Assembly: GCA_913051905.1 (NCBI GenBank)
Contig: CAJXBY010000129.1
Coordinates: forward strand, 1 to 7,630
DNA: 7,630 nt
DNA from: an uncultured Gammaproteobacteria bacterium
GTDB lineage: Bacteria > Pseudomonadota > Gammaproteobacteria > Arenicellales > UBA868
Reading direction: 5' to 3'
Shown: piece after piece, positions 1 to 6,149 of the stretch
How positions within the stretch are numbered: position 1 is the stretch's first letter
Layout: every line of letters begins with the position of its first letter
Position numbers and translations under genes: made by a program
The notes under the pieces: generated by a model
Databases searched by the model: none
What the model saw: the letters and a program-made list of their open reading frames with translations, nothing else
What the model was told of the DNA's origin: nothing

Positions 1-800
1 ATCCCCGCTCCAGCCCAGATCCAGATTTCCGGTTTTTCACCGAAGAATGCCAGCCCGATCAAGGTAGACCACACGAGTTGCAGAAAATCAACGGGCTGTG
101 ACACCGTCACATCAACGAGCGCCAGCCCGCGGGCCATGCACAGGTGACTGGCGGTCGCAAATACCGCGGTTCCAGCCAGAAAAAATAGGTCCGATGACGA
201 TGGTGGCTGCCAGACCCACAGCGCCGGTATCAGCATGGTCAGCGTGGCAAATATAGAAAGATAAACCACCAGCGTGCTGCTCGAATCATACCGGACCAGA
301 TGCTTGGTCAATATCTTGGACGCAGCAAATAGGGGCGCGGCAAACAGCATCGCGACAGCCCCCCACTGGATCACAGCACTGCCGGGCCGAAGTATTATCA
401 GCACACCGATCAGCCCTAGTATGACGGCCAGGATGCGCGGAGCAGTCATGCGCTCACGGAGAAAAAACGCGGCACCTACGACCACAAATACCGGGGAGAT
501 AAAGCTGAGTGCAGTGACCTCGGCAATCGGCAGCTGGCTGGCTGCAAAGAACCACAGCATCACTCCCACAGCGTGAACACACCCCCGAAAACCATGAAGC
601 CGAATATGGCGCGAGCGGAAAAGACCCATGCCGGCCCGCAGAAAAAGCGGCAACAGCACCAGCAGGCCGAATAAATATCGGATAAATGCGGCCTGTATCG
701 GGTGTAACTCGTTGCCAATGTAACGTACGAGAGCGATAAAGAACACGAACAATACACCGGCAACAGCGACCCACAAGAGGCCCCTTGTTGTCGAACTCAC
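1..800 (-). CDS. EamA/RhaT-type DMT superfamily transporter (3' end beyond window)
   Basis: This is an inner-membrane permease of the drug/metabolite transporter family; the substrate is not predictable. The reading frame is open from GTG at 800 to the left edge (266 codons). Translation gives a chain of hydrophobic helices. The first is at residues 7-25, directly after a short polar start, and two tandem EamA halves can be seen. The first half has a helix ending FFLRERM; the second contains MARGLALVDVTVSQP and ends with LAFFGEKPEIWIWAGAG, the usual start of the last helices. Family members are about 280-300 aa, so roughly 20-35 residues are missing. In-frame stop TAG at 810-812 leaves GTG 800 as the first usable start, and helix 1 begins only seven residues later. 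No Shine-Dalgarno is seen before it (polypyrimidine tract). It is divergent from the molybdenum hydroxylase operon; a role in moving that enzyme's substrate is only a guess. Confidence 0.88.
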   Translation of the reverse strand, partial: MSSTTRGLLWVAVAGVLFVFFIALVRYIGNELHPIQAAFIRYLFGLLVLLPLFLRAGMGLFRSRHIRLHGFRGCVHAVGVMLWFFAASQLPIAEVTALSFISPVFVVVGAAFFLRERMTAPRILAVILGLIGVLIILRPGSAVIQWGAVAMLFAAPLFAASKILTKHLVRYDSSSTLVVYLSIFATLTMLIPALWVWQPPSSSDLFFLAGTAVFATASHLCMARGLALVDVTVSQPVDFLQLVWSTLIGLAFFGEKPEIWIWAGAG

Positions 801-834
801 GGGGGAAGTCTAACCAATTATCCGACCTTGACTC

Positions 835-846
835 GGCGGGCCCGCC
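835..846. promoter_or_regulatory. Perfect 12-bp GC palindrome in the divergent spacer (possible operator)
   Basis: GGCGGGCCCGCC reads identically on both strands. It lies 35 bp upstream of the transporter GTG and just upstream of a GATAAT hexamer on the minus strand (822-817) that could be a -10 box for that gene, so a bound protein could block its promoter. The palindrome begins where an 8-bp inverted repeat starts: TTGACTCG (828-835) and CGAGTCAA (884-891). No T-tract follows, so a terminator is unlikely. The operator reading is inference. Confidence 0.3.
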
Positions 847-911
847 AGCTCAGGGCGTTGGAAAACACTCACGCTGCTTGAATCGAGTCAATACTTCGTC
901 GCCGATAATCA

Positions 912-938
912 TTACCAAACCGGTCTTCAAGGTATAAA
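912..938 (+). promoter_or_regulatory. Weak candidate promoter for the molybdenum hydroxylase operon
   Basis: TTACCA at 912-917 and TATAAA at 933-938 are separated by 15 bp, shorter than the ideal 17 bp for a sigma-70 promoter. They lie in the most AT-rich part of the 801-1055 spacer, and would leave a leader of about 110 nt before the ATG at 1056. Nothing else in the spacer is a better match. The call rests on hexamer resemblance only. Confidence 0.22.
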
Positions 939-1055
939 CTAATAACCTGTACAGTCCAGAGGCCGGCGGGACACCCCAGCGGTCTATTAATTGATCCAGA
1001 AAGCCAGAGAGTCGACATCGTTGTCACGATCAACTCGACCGGGAAACTCTACTCG

Positions 1056-1916
1056 ATGAAATATGAAACCCCTAGAACGACCAAAGAGGCTGCAGTACTC
1101 ATGATGCACGGAAAAGGCAACGCTTTCCCGCTTGCAGGTGGTACTGATCTTATGGTCCGCATGAAGAACGGACAGATCGAGCCAGATCTTGTCATTGATA
1201 TCAAACACATTGCGGCAATGCAGTCGATCAAAAAATCAGCGAGCGGTTTTCGCATCGGTGCCGCCATTTCTGCGGCTGAGATGGGTGAGAACGCACCCCT
1301 TAAGAAGGCCTGGCCCGGCGTTGTTGAAGCGGCCAACCTGATCGGATCAGATCAGATTCAAAACCGCTGCACTATCGCGGGCAATCTATGCAATGCGTCA
1401 CCTGCGGCAGATGCGGTGCCTGCGCTGATCGCTGCCGGTGCAAAGGTCAACGTTGTAGGGCCACACCGGCGACGGAGCGTTGCGGTCGAAAAAGTGATCA
1501 CCGGTCCGGGCTCGACGTCGCTTGCCACAGGTGAGTTGGTCGAAGCGATTACGCTGCCAGCAAGGCCACCCAAGTCGGGCGATGCCTACCTGCGCTTCAT
1601 ACCGCGATCCGAGATGGATATCGCGGTCGTAGGCGCCGGCGTGAGCCTCACACTGGACAACAAATCAGTCATCAAGAGTGCAAGGGTCTCCCTGGGTGCG
1701 GTTGCACCCACGCCTTTGCTGGTCCCAGCTGCTGCCAAAGCCATTATCGGTACCAAACTGAACGCCGCTGCGCTCGATAAACTCGCGCTAGCGTGTGCCG
1801 GAGCATGCGATCCGATTGATGACAAGCGCGGCACCATCGAGTTCAGAACGGAAGTCGCCGGTGTTCTTGCACAGCGTGCGGCGAAAATTGCCTATAAGCG
1901 GGCTGGAGGTAAATGA
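1056..1916 (+). CDS. Molybdenum hydroxylase FAD-binding (medium, CoxM-like) subunit
   Basis: This is the flavin subunit of a xanthine-dehydrogenase-family hydroxylase, taking electrons from the iron-sulfur subunit and passing them to an external acceptor. The 286 aa match the usual 280-290 of the family. AGGTDL (residues 27-32) and TIAGNLCNASPAAD (106-119) are the two pyrophosphate/FAD-binding signatures of the PCMH-type flavin domain. A CO-dehydrogenase flavoprotein C-terminal domain follows from about residue 175. No extra cysteine-rich insertion of the 4-hydroxybenzoyl-CoA reductase beta type is present. ATG 1056 gives the canonical MKYE start; a weak GGGAA lies at 1041-1045. The same frame is open upstream to a stop at 906-908 but has no ATG, GTG or TTG, so this start is well constrained. 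It is the first gene of the operon, and its TGA overlaps the next start. Confidence 0.93.
   Translation: MKYETPRTTKEAAVLMMHGKGNAFPLAGGTDLMVRMKNGQIEPDLVIDIKHIAAMQSIKKSASGFRIGAAISAAEMGENAPLKKAWPGVVEAANLIGSDQIQNRCTIAGNLCNASPAADAVPALIAAGAKVNVVGPHRRRSVAVEKVITGPGSTSLATGELVEAITLPARPPKSGDAYLRFIPRSEMDIAVVGAGVSLTLDNKSVIKSARVSLGAVAPTPLLVPAAAKAIIGTKLNAAALDKLALACAGACDPIDDKRGTIEFRTEVAGVLAQRAAKIAYKRAGGK
1905..1909 (+). promoter_or_regulatory. Shine-Dalgarno GGAGG deciding the start of the 2Fe-2S subunit
   Basis: GGAGG lies inside the last codons of the FAD-subunit gene. Two adjacent ATGs follow. The first (1913) is only 3 nt away; the second (1916) is 6 nt away, a standard spacing, so 1916 is preferred. 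Either start gives translational coupling, with a 4-base or 1-base overlap with the preceding stop. Confidence 0.7.
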
Positions 1917-2392
1917 TGGCTGGAACACTTGTGTCAACAACGGTCAATGGCGATCACACCGAATTTGTCTGCCAGACGGACGAGACGCTACTTGAAGTAC
2001 TGCGCAACCGGCTAGGGCTGACCGGTTCTAAAGAAGGCTGTGGCACTGGAGACTGCGGTGCCTGCAGCGTTACGCTTGACGGTCGTCTGGTTTGCGCCTG
2101 TCTCGTGCTAGGGGTCGAGGCTCAGGGCCGTGAGGTCAATACCATAGAAGGTCTGGCCGACGGCGATACGTTACACCCGCTGCAAACCAATTTCATCAAA
2201 CATGCGGCGTTGCAGTGCGGGGTCTGTACGCCGGGATTTCTGATTGCCAGCAAGGCGCTGCTCGACCGAAACCCCAACCCCAACGACGAGGAAATCCGAT
2301 TTGCCCTGGCCGGCAATCTCTGCCGCTGCACAGGCTACGACAAGATCGTACGGGCTGTTAAGGCTACGGCGAAAGAACTCCGAAAGAAATAG
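1916..2392 (+). CDS. Molybdenum hydroxylase 2x[2Fe-2S] (small, CoxS-like) subunit
   Basis: This is the electron-transfer subunit linking the molybdenum centre to FAD. The protein is 158 aa, typical for the family (150-170). Counting from ATG 1916, the N-terminal plant-type ferredoxin fold carries cluster ligands C42, C47, C50 and C62 in the pattern GCGTGDCGACSV...CL. The C-terminal helical domain carries C101 and C104 (QCGVCTPG) and C136 and C138 (GNLCRCTGY). All eight ligands are present, so both clusters should form. There is no signal peptide; the complex is expected to be cytoplasmic. It overlaps the FAD-subunit gene, in the order medium-small-large seen in cox-type clusters. An alternative ATG at 1913 adds one Met. 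Confidence 0.95.
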   Translation: MAGTLVSTTVNGDHTEFVCQTDETLLEVLRNRLGLTGSKEGCGTGDCGACSVTLDGRLVCACLVLGVEAQGREVNTIEGLADGDTLHPLQTNFIKHAALQCGVCTPGFLIASKALLDRNPNPNDEEIRFALAGNLCRCTGYDKIVRAVKATAKELRKK

Positions 2393-2446
2393 ATGTTCGA
2401 CTGACGACACGCCCAGCCAATCAAACCAATAACCGATTCAATTCTC

Positions 2447-2451
2447 AGGAG
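2447..2451 (+). promoter_or_regulatory. Shine-Dalgarno AGGAG deciding the start of the catalytic subunit
   Basis: AGGAG directly abuts an ATG at 2452, leaving no room for initiation there. The in-frame ATG at 2461 is 9 nt downstream, a workable spacing. The protein therefore probably starts MANDSKF rather than MPEMAND. Confidence 0.65.
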
Positions 2452-2460
2452 ATGCCTGAA

Positions 2461-4722
2461 ATGGCGAACGACAGCAAGTTTCGAAACCGAAATTTCAAAT
2501 CTGTAGGTACACGCCCACCCCGACCTGACGGCCTCGACAAGGTCACCGGCCGAGCCAAGTACGGTGCAGACACATTTGCACCGGGACAACTCGTCGGACT
2601 CGTTTTGCGCTCCCCTCACGCACACGCCGAAATCAAGCGGATCGATACGTCTAAAGCCGAAAAACTAAACGGTGTCAAAGCGGTCATCACCAGCAAGGAC
2701 CTACCCGACCTGACCGATGGCGACCGTGATTTGTATGACACGCTAGAGAACTGTATGGCCCGTGAAAGAGCGCTCTATGATGGGCATGCTGTCGCTGCTG
2801 TGGCGGCCATGGATGCCTCCACTGCCCGGAAAGCACTCAAACTGATTCGTGTCACCTACAAGGTCCTACCGCACGTGACCGATGTCGATGAAGCCATTAA
2901 ACCTGGCGCCCCCATCGTACAGCCTCGGGTCTATACCCGCGGGGTATCACCGAAGCCAAAGTCACCGTCAAACGTGGCGCGGGTGAGTGAGTTCGGTCAC
3001 GGCGACGTTGAAGCAGGATTCAAAGAAGCCGATGTGGTCATCGAGAAAAGCTACAAGACAGAACAAACGCACCAGGGCTATATTGAACCACACGCCTGTC
3101 TTGCTAGTGTCGGCCCTGACGGCCACGGTGAACTCTGGGTAACAACCCAGGGACATTTTATTTATCGCAATACCTGTGCGGCCCTGCTCGGAATGGATGT
3201 TGCAAAACTCAAGGTAACGTCCTCAGAGATCGGCGGTGGATTCGGCGGCAAGACCCATGTCTGGATGGAACCGCTGGCGCTTGCGTTGTCTCGCAAATCG
3301 AACCGTCCGGTCAAACTCGAGATGACCCGGGACGAAGTCTTCCGGAGTACCGGACCGACGTCTTCGACCTCCATCGACGTTAAGATCGGTGCCAAAAAGA
3401 ATGGTCAAATCACTGCAGCAACCGCGGACTTGCGCTACCAGGATGGTGCGTTTCCCGGTACCTGGGCGATGCTGGGTGCGATGACGTCCTATGCCTGCTA
3501 TGACCTCAAGAACGTTAAAACCGTGGGTTACGACATTCTGGTCAACCGGCCAAAAGTGGCTGCCTACAGAGCGCCTTCGGCACCCATGGCCGCTTTTGCC
3601 GTGGAAAGCACTATCGATCAAGTGGCTGTAGAGGTCGGCATGGACCCTCTTGATTTCCGCATCAAGAACGCCGCAAAAGAAGGAACCCAATCGTCTTATG
3701 GACCGACCTTTGGCCCCATCGGTATTGGTCCTACCCTGGCGGCGGTCAAGAAACATCCGCATATGCGCGCCAAGCTCGGCAAGAATCAGGGTCGGGGCAT
3801 GGCCTGCGGTTTCTGGTTCAATTTCGGCGGTGAGACCTGTACTGATATCAACATTGGTGTCGATGGAACCGTCACGCTGACCGTCGGCACGGTGGATGTT
3901 GGCGGTGCCCGCGCATCACTGTCGCTGATCGCGGCCGAAGAACTTGGTATTCCGTACGAACGGGTCAAGTGCAATATCACTGACACGGGTTCACTTGGAC
4001 ATAACGACATGACCGATGGCAGTCGGGGGACTTTCTCTTCGGGTATGTCAACCATTTTTGCGGCCCGCCATGCGATTGAGGAGTTGCGTCAACGCGCAGC
4101 GGACACCTGGGAAATCCCTGTTAAAGATGTGGTCTGGGCAGACGGCAAGGCAAGCGCCAAAGGCAAAAAGCACAAAAAGCTTAAATCGCTGAGCCTCGAT
4201 GACCTGGCTGCCGGGTCACCGAACACAGGCGGTCCGATTGCCGGGCATAGCCAGATAGTAGCCGATGGCGCCGGCGTTTCATTTGCCAGCCACATCTGCG
4301 ATATCGAAGTAGACCCGGAAACCAGTGCTACAAAAGTCGTGCGTTATACCGTTGTTCAGGATGCCGGCAAAGCGATCCATCCCGACTATGTCGAAGGACA
4401 ATTTCAGGGTGGTGCTGCCCAGGGTATAGGCTGGGCACTGAACGAGGAATATGTCTACGATGAGAAAGGCCGCTTACAGAATCCTGGATTTCTGGATTAC
4501 CGGGTTCCGGTCTGCTCGGACCTGCCGTACATCGATACAGAGATTCTCGAGATTCCAAACCCCAATCATCCCTACGGAATCCGCGGGGTGGGAGAGACCT
4601 CCATCGTGCCTCCACTGGCCGCAATCGGAAACGCGATCTCCGACGTCGCCGGTGTTCGGATGACCCACGTGCCGATGTCACCACCGCGGATTCGCAAGGC
4701 GATCAAGGAAAATCAAGCCTGA
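2461..4722 (+). CDS. Molybdenum hydroxylase molybdopterin-binding catalytic (large, CoxL/XdhB-like) subunit
   Basis: This catalytic subunit hydroxylates an unknown substrate at a Mo-pterin centre. Numbering is from ATG 2461 (753 aa). The aldehyde oxidase/xanthine dehydrogenase a/b hammerhead domain opens with RPDGLDKVTGRAKY and LRSPHAHAEI. Cofactor-binding motifs follow: QTHQGYIEPH (202-211) and EIGGGFGGK (256-264). The active-site loop is AYRAPSAP (368-375). The C-terminal GVGE (709-712) supplies E712, the conserved catalytic glutamate. CO dehydrogenase form I has AYxCSFR at the loop and form II has AYRGAGR; neither is present, so CO oxidation is unlikely. The usual GQG pterin motif is replaced by VDVGGARA (478-485), a pattern I recall from other uncharacterised branches of this superfamily. 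Length is normal (750-800) and there is no signal peptide. A 68-nt gap separates it from the small-subunit gene. Confidence 0.93.
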   Translation: MANDSKFRNRNFKSVGTRPPRPDGLDKVTGRAKYGADTFAPGQLVGLVLRSPHAHAEIKRIDTSKAEKLNGVKAVITSKDLPDLTDGDRDLYDTLENCMARERALYDGHAVAAVAAMDASTARKALKLIRVTYKVLPHVTDVDEAIKPGAPIVQPRVYTRGVSPKPKSPSNVARVSEFGHGDVEAGFKEADVVIEKSYKTEQTHQGYIEPHACLASVGPDGHGELWVTTQGHFIYRNTCAALLGMDVAKLKVTSSEIGGGFGGKTHVWMEPLALALSRKSNRPVKLEMTRDEVFRSTGPTSSTSIDVKIGAKKNGQITAATADLRYQDGAFPGTWAMLGAMTSYACYDLKNVKTVGYDILVNRPKVAAYRAPSAPMAAFAVESTIDQVAVEVGMDPLDFRIKNAAKEGTQSSYGPTFGPIGIGPTLAAVKKHPHMRAKLGKNQGRGMACGFWFNFGGETCTDINIGVDGTVTLTVGTVDVGGARASLSLIAAEELGIPYERVKCNITDTGSLGHNDMTDGSRGTFSSGMSTIFAARHAIEELRQRAADTWEIPVKDVVWADGKASAKGKKHKKLKSLSLDDLAAGSPNTGGPIAGHSQIVADGAGVSFASHICDIEVDPETSATKVVRYTVVQDAGKAIHPDYVEGQFQGGAAQGIGWALNEEYVYDEKGRLQNPGFLDYRVPVCSDLPYIDTEILEIPNPNHPYGIRGVGETSIVPPLAAIGNAISDVAGVRMTHVPMSPPRIRKAIKENQA

Positions 4723-4733
4723 ATTGAAGAATT

Positions 4734-4979
4734 GTGCTGACGGTCAGCTTATCAGGCCCGCTAAAAGCTGCGGCGGATGGCGCTGCTTCCGTGTCGATTA
4801 GGGCTGTAACGATTCGTGAACTGTTGCGCAAGCTCGTCAAACGGTATCCGGACATGCAAAATCACCTCGACGATGGTATCGCGGTATCAGTCAACGGCGA
4901 GATTTATCGTGACAGCTGGTCCCATGAAATTCCAGAAGATGCCGAAGTGTTTCTGTTGCCGCGGATTCAGGGTGGATAG
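4734..4979 (+). CDS. MoaD/ThiS-family ubiquitin-like sulfur carrier
   Basis: This 81-aa protein has a beta-grasp fold pattern and ends exactly in Gly-Gly (LLPRIQGG), the tail that is adenylated and thiocarboxylated in MoaD. The inner signature AVSVNGEIY followed by IPEDAEVFLLP corresponds to the MoaD strand-turn-strand segment (VNxxxV...DGDEVxxxPP). Such a protein is the small subunit of molybdopterin synthase. The start is GTG at 4734, 11 nt after the catalytic-subunit stop; only a weak purine stretch (GAAGA) precedes it, which suggests coupled translation. Placement as the last gene of the hydroxylase operon suggests a dedicated supply of molybdopterin. A sulfur-carrier role in another pathway cannot be excluded, and no MoaE partner is in view. 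Confidence 0.82.
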   Translation: MLTVSLSGPLKAAADGAASVSIRAVTIRELLRKLVKRYPDMQNHLDDGIAVSVNGEIYRDSWSHEIPEDAEVFLLPRIQGG

Positions 4980-4999
4980 AAAACCCCTCTAGTACATAC

Positions 5000-5076
5000 G
5001 CGCCCGTAGCTCAGCTGGATAGAGTACCTGGCTTCGAACCAGGTGGTCGGGAGTTCGAATCTCTCCGGGCGCGCCA
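5000..5076 (+). tRNA. tRNA-Arg (anticodon TCG)
   Basis: A full cloverleaf folds. The acceptor GCGCCCG (5000-5006) pairs with CGGGCGC (5066-5072). The D stem is GCTC/GAGT with one G-T pair. The anticodon stem CCTGG/CCAGG encloses loop CTTCGAA, with anticodon TCG at 5034-5036. The variable region is TGGTC. The T stem GGGAG/CTCTC (one G-T) encloses TTCGAAT. The discriminator is G, followed by an encoded CCA. It reads CGA, with CGG possible by wobble. It lies 20 bp after the MoaD-like gene on the same strand. Its 3' half is duplicated at 6103-6149. Confidence 0.95.
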
Positions 5077-5078
5077 TA
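5032..5078 (+). repeat. 47-bp direct repeat, copy 1 (3' part of tRNA-Arg; left att-like site)
   Basis: It runs from the first base of the anticodon loop through CCA and two further bases (TA). It is identical over all 47 bp to 6103-6149, in the same orientation. Similarity extends upstream to 5020 with three mismatches (5023, 5027, 5031). A repeat beginning at the anticodon loop and covering the tRNA 3' end matches the usual attachment site of tyrosine-recombinase elements. Confidence 0.9.
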
Positions 5079-5113
5079 ATTTCAATGAGTTACGGCGCCC
5101 TAAAATATTCCAC

Positions 5114-5259
5114 TGTCCGAAATAAAGCGCATTGTTCGAAATAATTCAGACCTCCAAGGTGGTAATCGATGGCTGGGGAACTGCTGTAAGGCGTGTTTTT
5201 ATTTCTGCCGCATAGAGTGCCTGAACAAACAAATGTAACGCTGTTAGTGGTGTCCGAAA
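5114..5259 (+). promoter_or_regulatory. Three TGTYCGAAA repeats upstream of the AllA-family gene
   Basis: TGTCCGAAATA (5114-5124), TGTTCGAAATA (5133-5143) and TGTCCGAAA (5251-5259) lie in the 198 bp between the tRNA and the gene start. The first two are 19 bp apart, close to two helical turns; the third ends 15 bp before the ATG. They could be an operator set, or accessory binding sites near the att-like junction. No convincing -35/-10 pair was found in this stretch. Confidence 0.3.
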
Positions 5260-5274
5260 CCAATCAGGAAAACA

Positions 5275-5856
5275 ATGAGTCAACTTCTCGAAATACCGGT
5301 CGAGCCCTTATCGTCCGAGTCCTTTGTCTCGTTCGGGGAGGTCATCGACGAGTTTCCCGATTCGGCCCACGCCGATGACGGATTCAAAGCCATGAAACCC
5401 GTTGACTTTAAAATAGACGGTGCAGTGGACCTGCAAGTCATTCGCTACGATTCTAAGCCGATGAAATTCCACCTCATGGAACGACATCTCCATGTGACCG
5501 AAACCCGGGTTCCGCTGACTCCAGAGCCGGTGGTCCTGGTGGTCGCGCAATCGACGTCTCCCGACGACCGGGCGGCGCTACCTCGCCTCGAGTCCGTTCG
5601 CGCCTTTCTCCTCAACGGCCGGCAGGGCGTCCTTCTCGGCACCGGCACCTGGCACGCCTTGGACTGTTTTCCAGTGCGATCACGCCATGCCGATTTCGCC
5701 TTCATCTCGGAAGCAGCGACAGAGAAAGAATTGCGGGAAACGCCGAATCTCACCGACTGCCGCCGTAGCCTCGTGGTCGACGTCTTGAAGGAACTCGACG
5801 TGTGCTTCGCGGTAATCGATGTTGCAGGGTTGTTATACGGATCCTCCGGAGGCTAG
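5275..5856 (+). CDS. Ureidoglycolate lyase (AllA)-family protein
   Basis: The family's namesake splits ureidoglycolate into glyoxylate and urea in allantoin (purine) breakdown, using a cupin-like fold. The protein is 193 aa against about 160 for E. coli AllA. It opens with the family pattern PLSSESFVSFGEVID (residues 11-25). It has the ERH element (69-71), then a core from 108 to 134 containing VRAFLLNGRQGV and GTWHALDCFPV, where W126-H127 match the conserved WH of AllA, and ADFAFI at 139-144. The extra length is mostly the segment at 26-60 and the C-terminus. AGGAA (5266-5270) precedes the ATG. It is the only gene between the two tRNA-Arg repeats. No other allantoin genes are in view, so the exact reaction is unproven; the family also contains uncharacterised members. 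Confidence 0.75.
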   Translation: MSQLLEIPVEPLSSESFVSFGEVIDEFPDSAHADDGFKAMKPVDFKIDGAVDLQVIRYDSKPMKFHLMERHLHVTETRVPLTPEPVVLVVAQSTSPDDRAALPRLESVRAFLLNGRQGVLLGTGTWHALDCFPVRSRHADFAFISEAATEKELRETPNLTDCRRSLVVDVLKELDVCFAVIDVAGLLYGSSGG

Positions 5857-6102
5857 CTGATGCCTGTCCAGTAACGTCAGAAAAGCCCTCTTTCTCTCCC
5901 CTGCGGCGAGAAGGCAGACACTGAGAGAAGTAATCAATCAGCTAAAGGCTATACCCTCCTCCTCTATTTACCTAGTCAAGCCTCAACAAGGCAATAAAGG
6001 GCAAAAGACCCCCAAACTAAAATTTATATCCGACAAAAGTTGTACAATAATCCGCAATAAACGCTGCACTTAAAGGGAAAACGACCACCGTAGGGTATCT
6101 GA
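5857..6102. other. AT-rich non-coding stretch with a weak hairpin
   Basis: No credible gene is seen. An imperfect hairpin lies 35 nt after the AllA-family stop: TTCTCTCC (5892-5899) pairs with GGCGAGAA (5905-5912), with one mismatch and a 5-nt loop. It lacks a T-tract, so termination is uncertain. From about 5940 the sequence becomes noticeably richer in A and T, ending at the tRNA-derived repeat. It differs from the GC-rich genes on either side, as expected of element DNA or decaying sequence. Confidence 0.5.
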
Positions 6103-6149
6103 CTTCGAACCAGGTGGTCGGGAGTTCGAATCTCTCCGGGCGCGCCATA
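6103..6149 (+). repeat. 47-bp direct repeat, copy 2 (partial tRNA-Arg; right att-like site)
   Basis: It is identical to 5032-5078: anticodon loop, 3' anticodon strand, T arm, acceptor 3' strand, CCA and TA. Upstream similarity reaches 6091 with three mismatches. The 5' anticodon strand here is TCTGA instead of CCTGG, the D arm is missing and no matching acceptor 5' strand (GCGCCCG) is present, so it cannot make a working tRNA. It lies 71 bp beyond the end of the minus-strand cyclase-type gene. Confidence 0.9.

Larger units (their letters stand above)
5079..6149 (+). mobile_element. Candidate ~1.07-kb integrase-less island or island remnant at tRNA-Arg
   Basis: The segment lies between an intact tRNA gene and an exact duplicate of that tRNA's 3' part, counting one repeat copy (period 1071 bp). 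This is the order produced when an element inserts at a tRNA 3' end and restores the gene at one junction. The only clear cargo is the AllA-family gene, flanked by AT-rich non-coding stretches. No integrase, excisionase or relaxase is encoded, so it is either a deletion remnant, an element moved in trans, or a simple partial tRNA duplication. The repeats are seen directly; mobility is inferred. Confidence 0.45.

Noticed and set aside
274..774. Open frames on both strands (274-576 plus; 454-774 and 560-763 minus)
   Set aside because: They are shadows of the minus-strand EamA transporter, whose frame is continuous from 800 to the window edge and gives clear hydrophobic helices; the others give Arg/Ser/Cys-rich nonsense.
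909..1055. Open frame continuing upstream of the FAD-subunit ATG
   Set aside because: There is no ATG, GTG or TTG in frame before 1056, and the protein already begins with the family's MKYE-type N-terminus.
3223..3762. 179-codon minus-strand open frame inside the catalytic-subunit gene
   Set aside because: It is antisense to a well-conserved coding sequence, has an unconvincing composition and matches no family I recognise.
2461..4722. Carbon monoxide dehydrogenase (CoxL) assignment
   Set aside because: The gene order medium-small-large fits, but the active-site loop has neither the AYxCSFR signature of form I nor the AYRGAGR of form II.
5161..5821. GGTAATCGATG occurring twice (5161-5171 and 5811-5821)
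   Set aside because: This 11-bp match lies once in a spacer and once inside coding sequence, with no symmetry to the tRNA repeats; likely chance.
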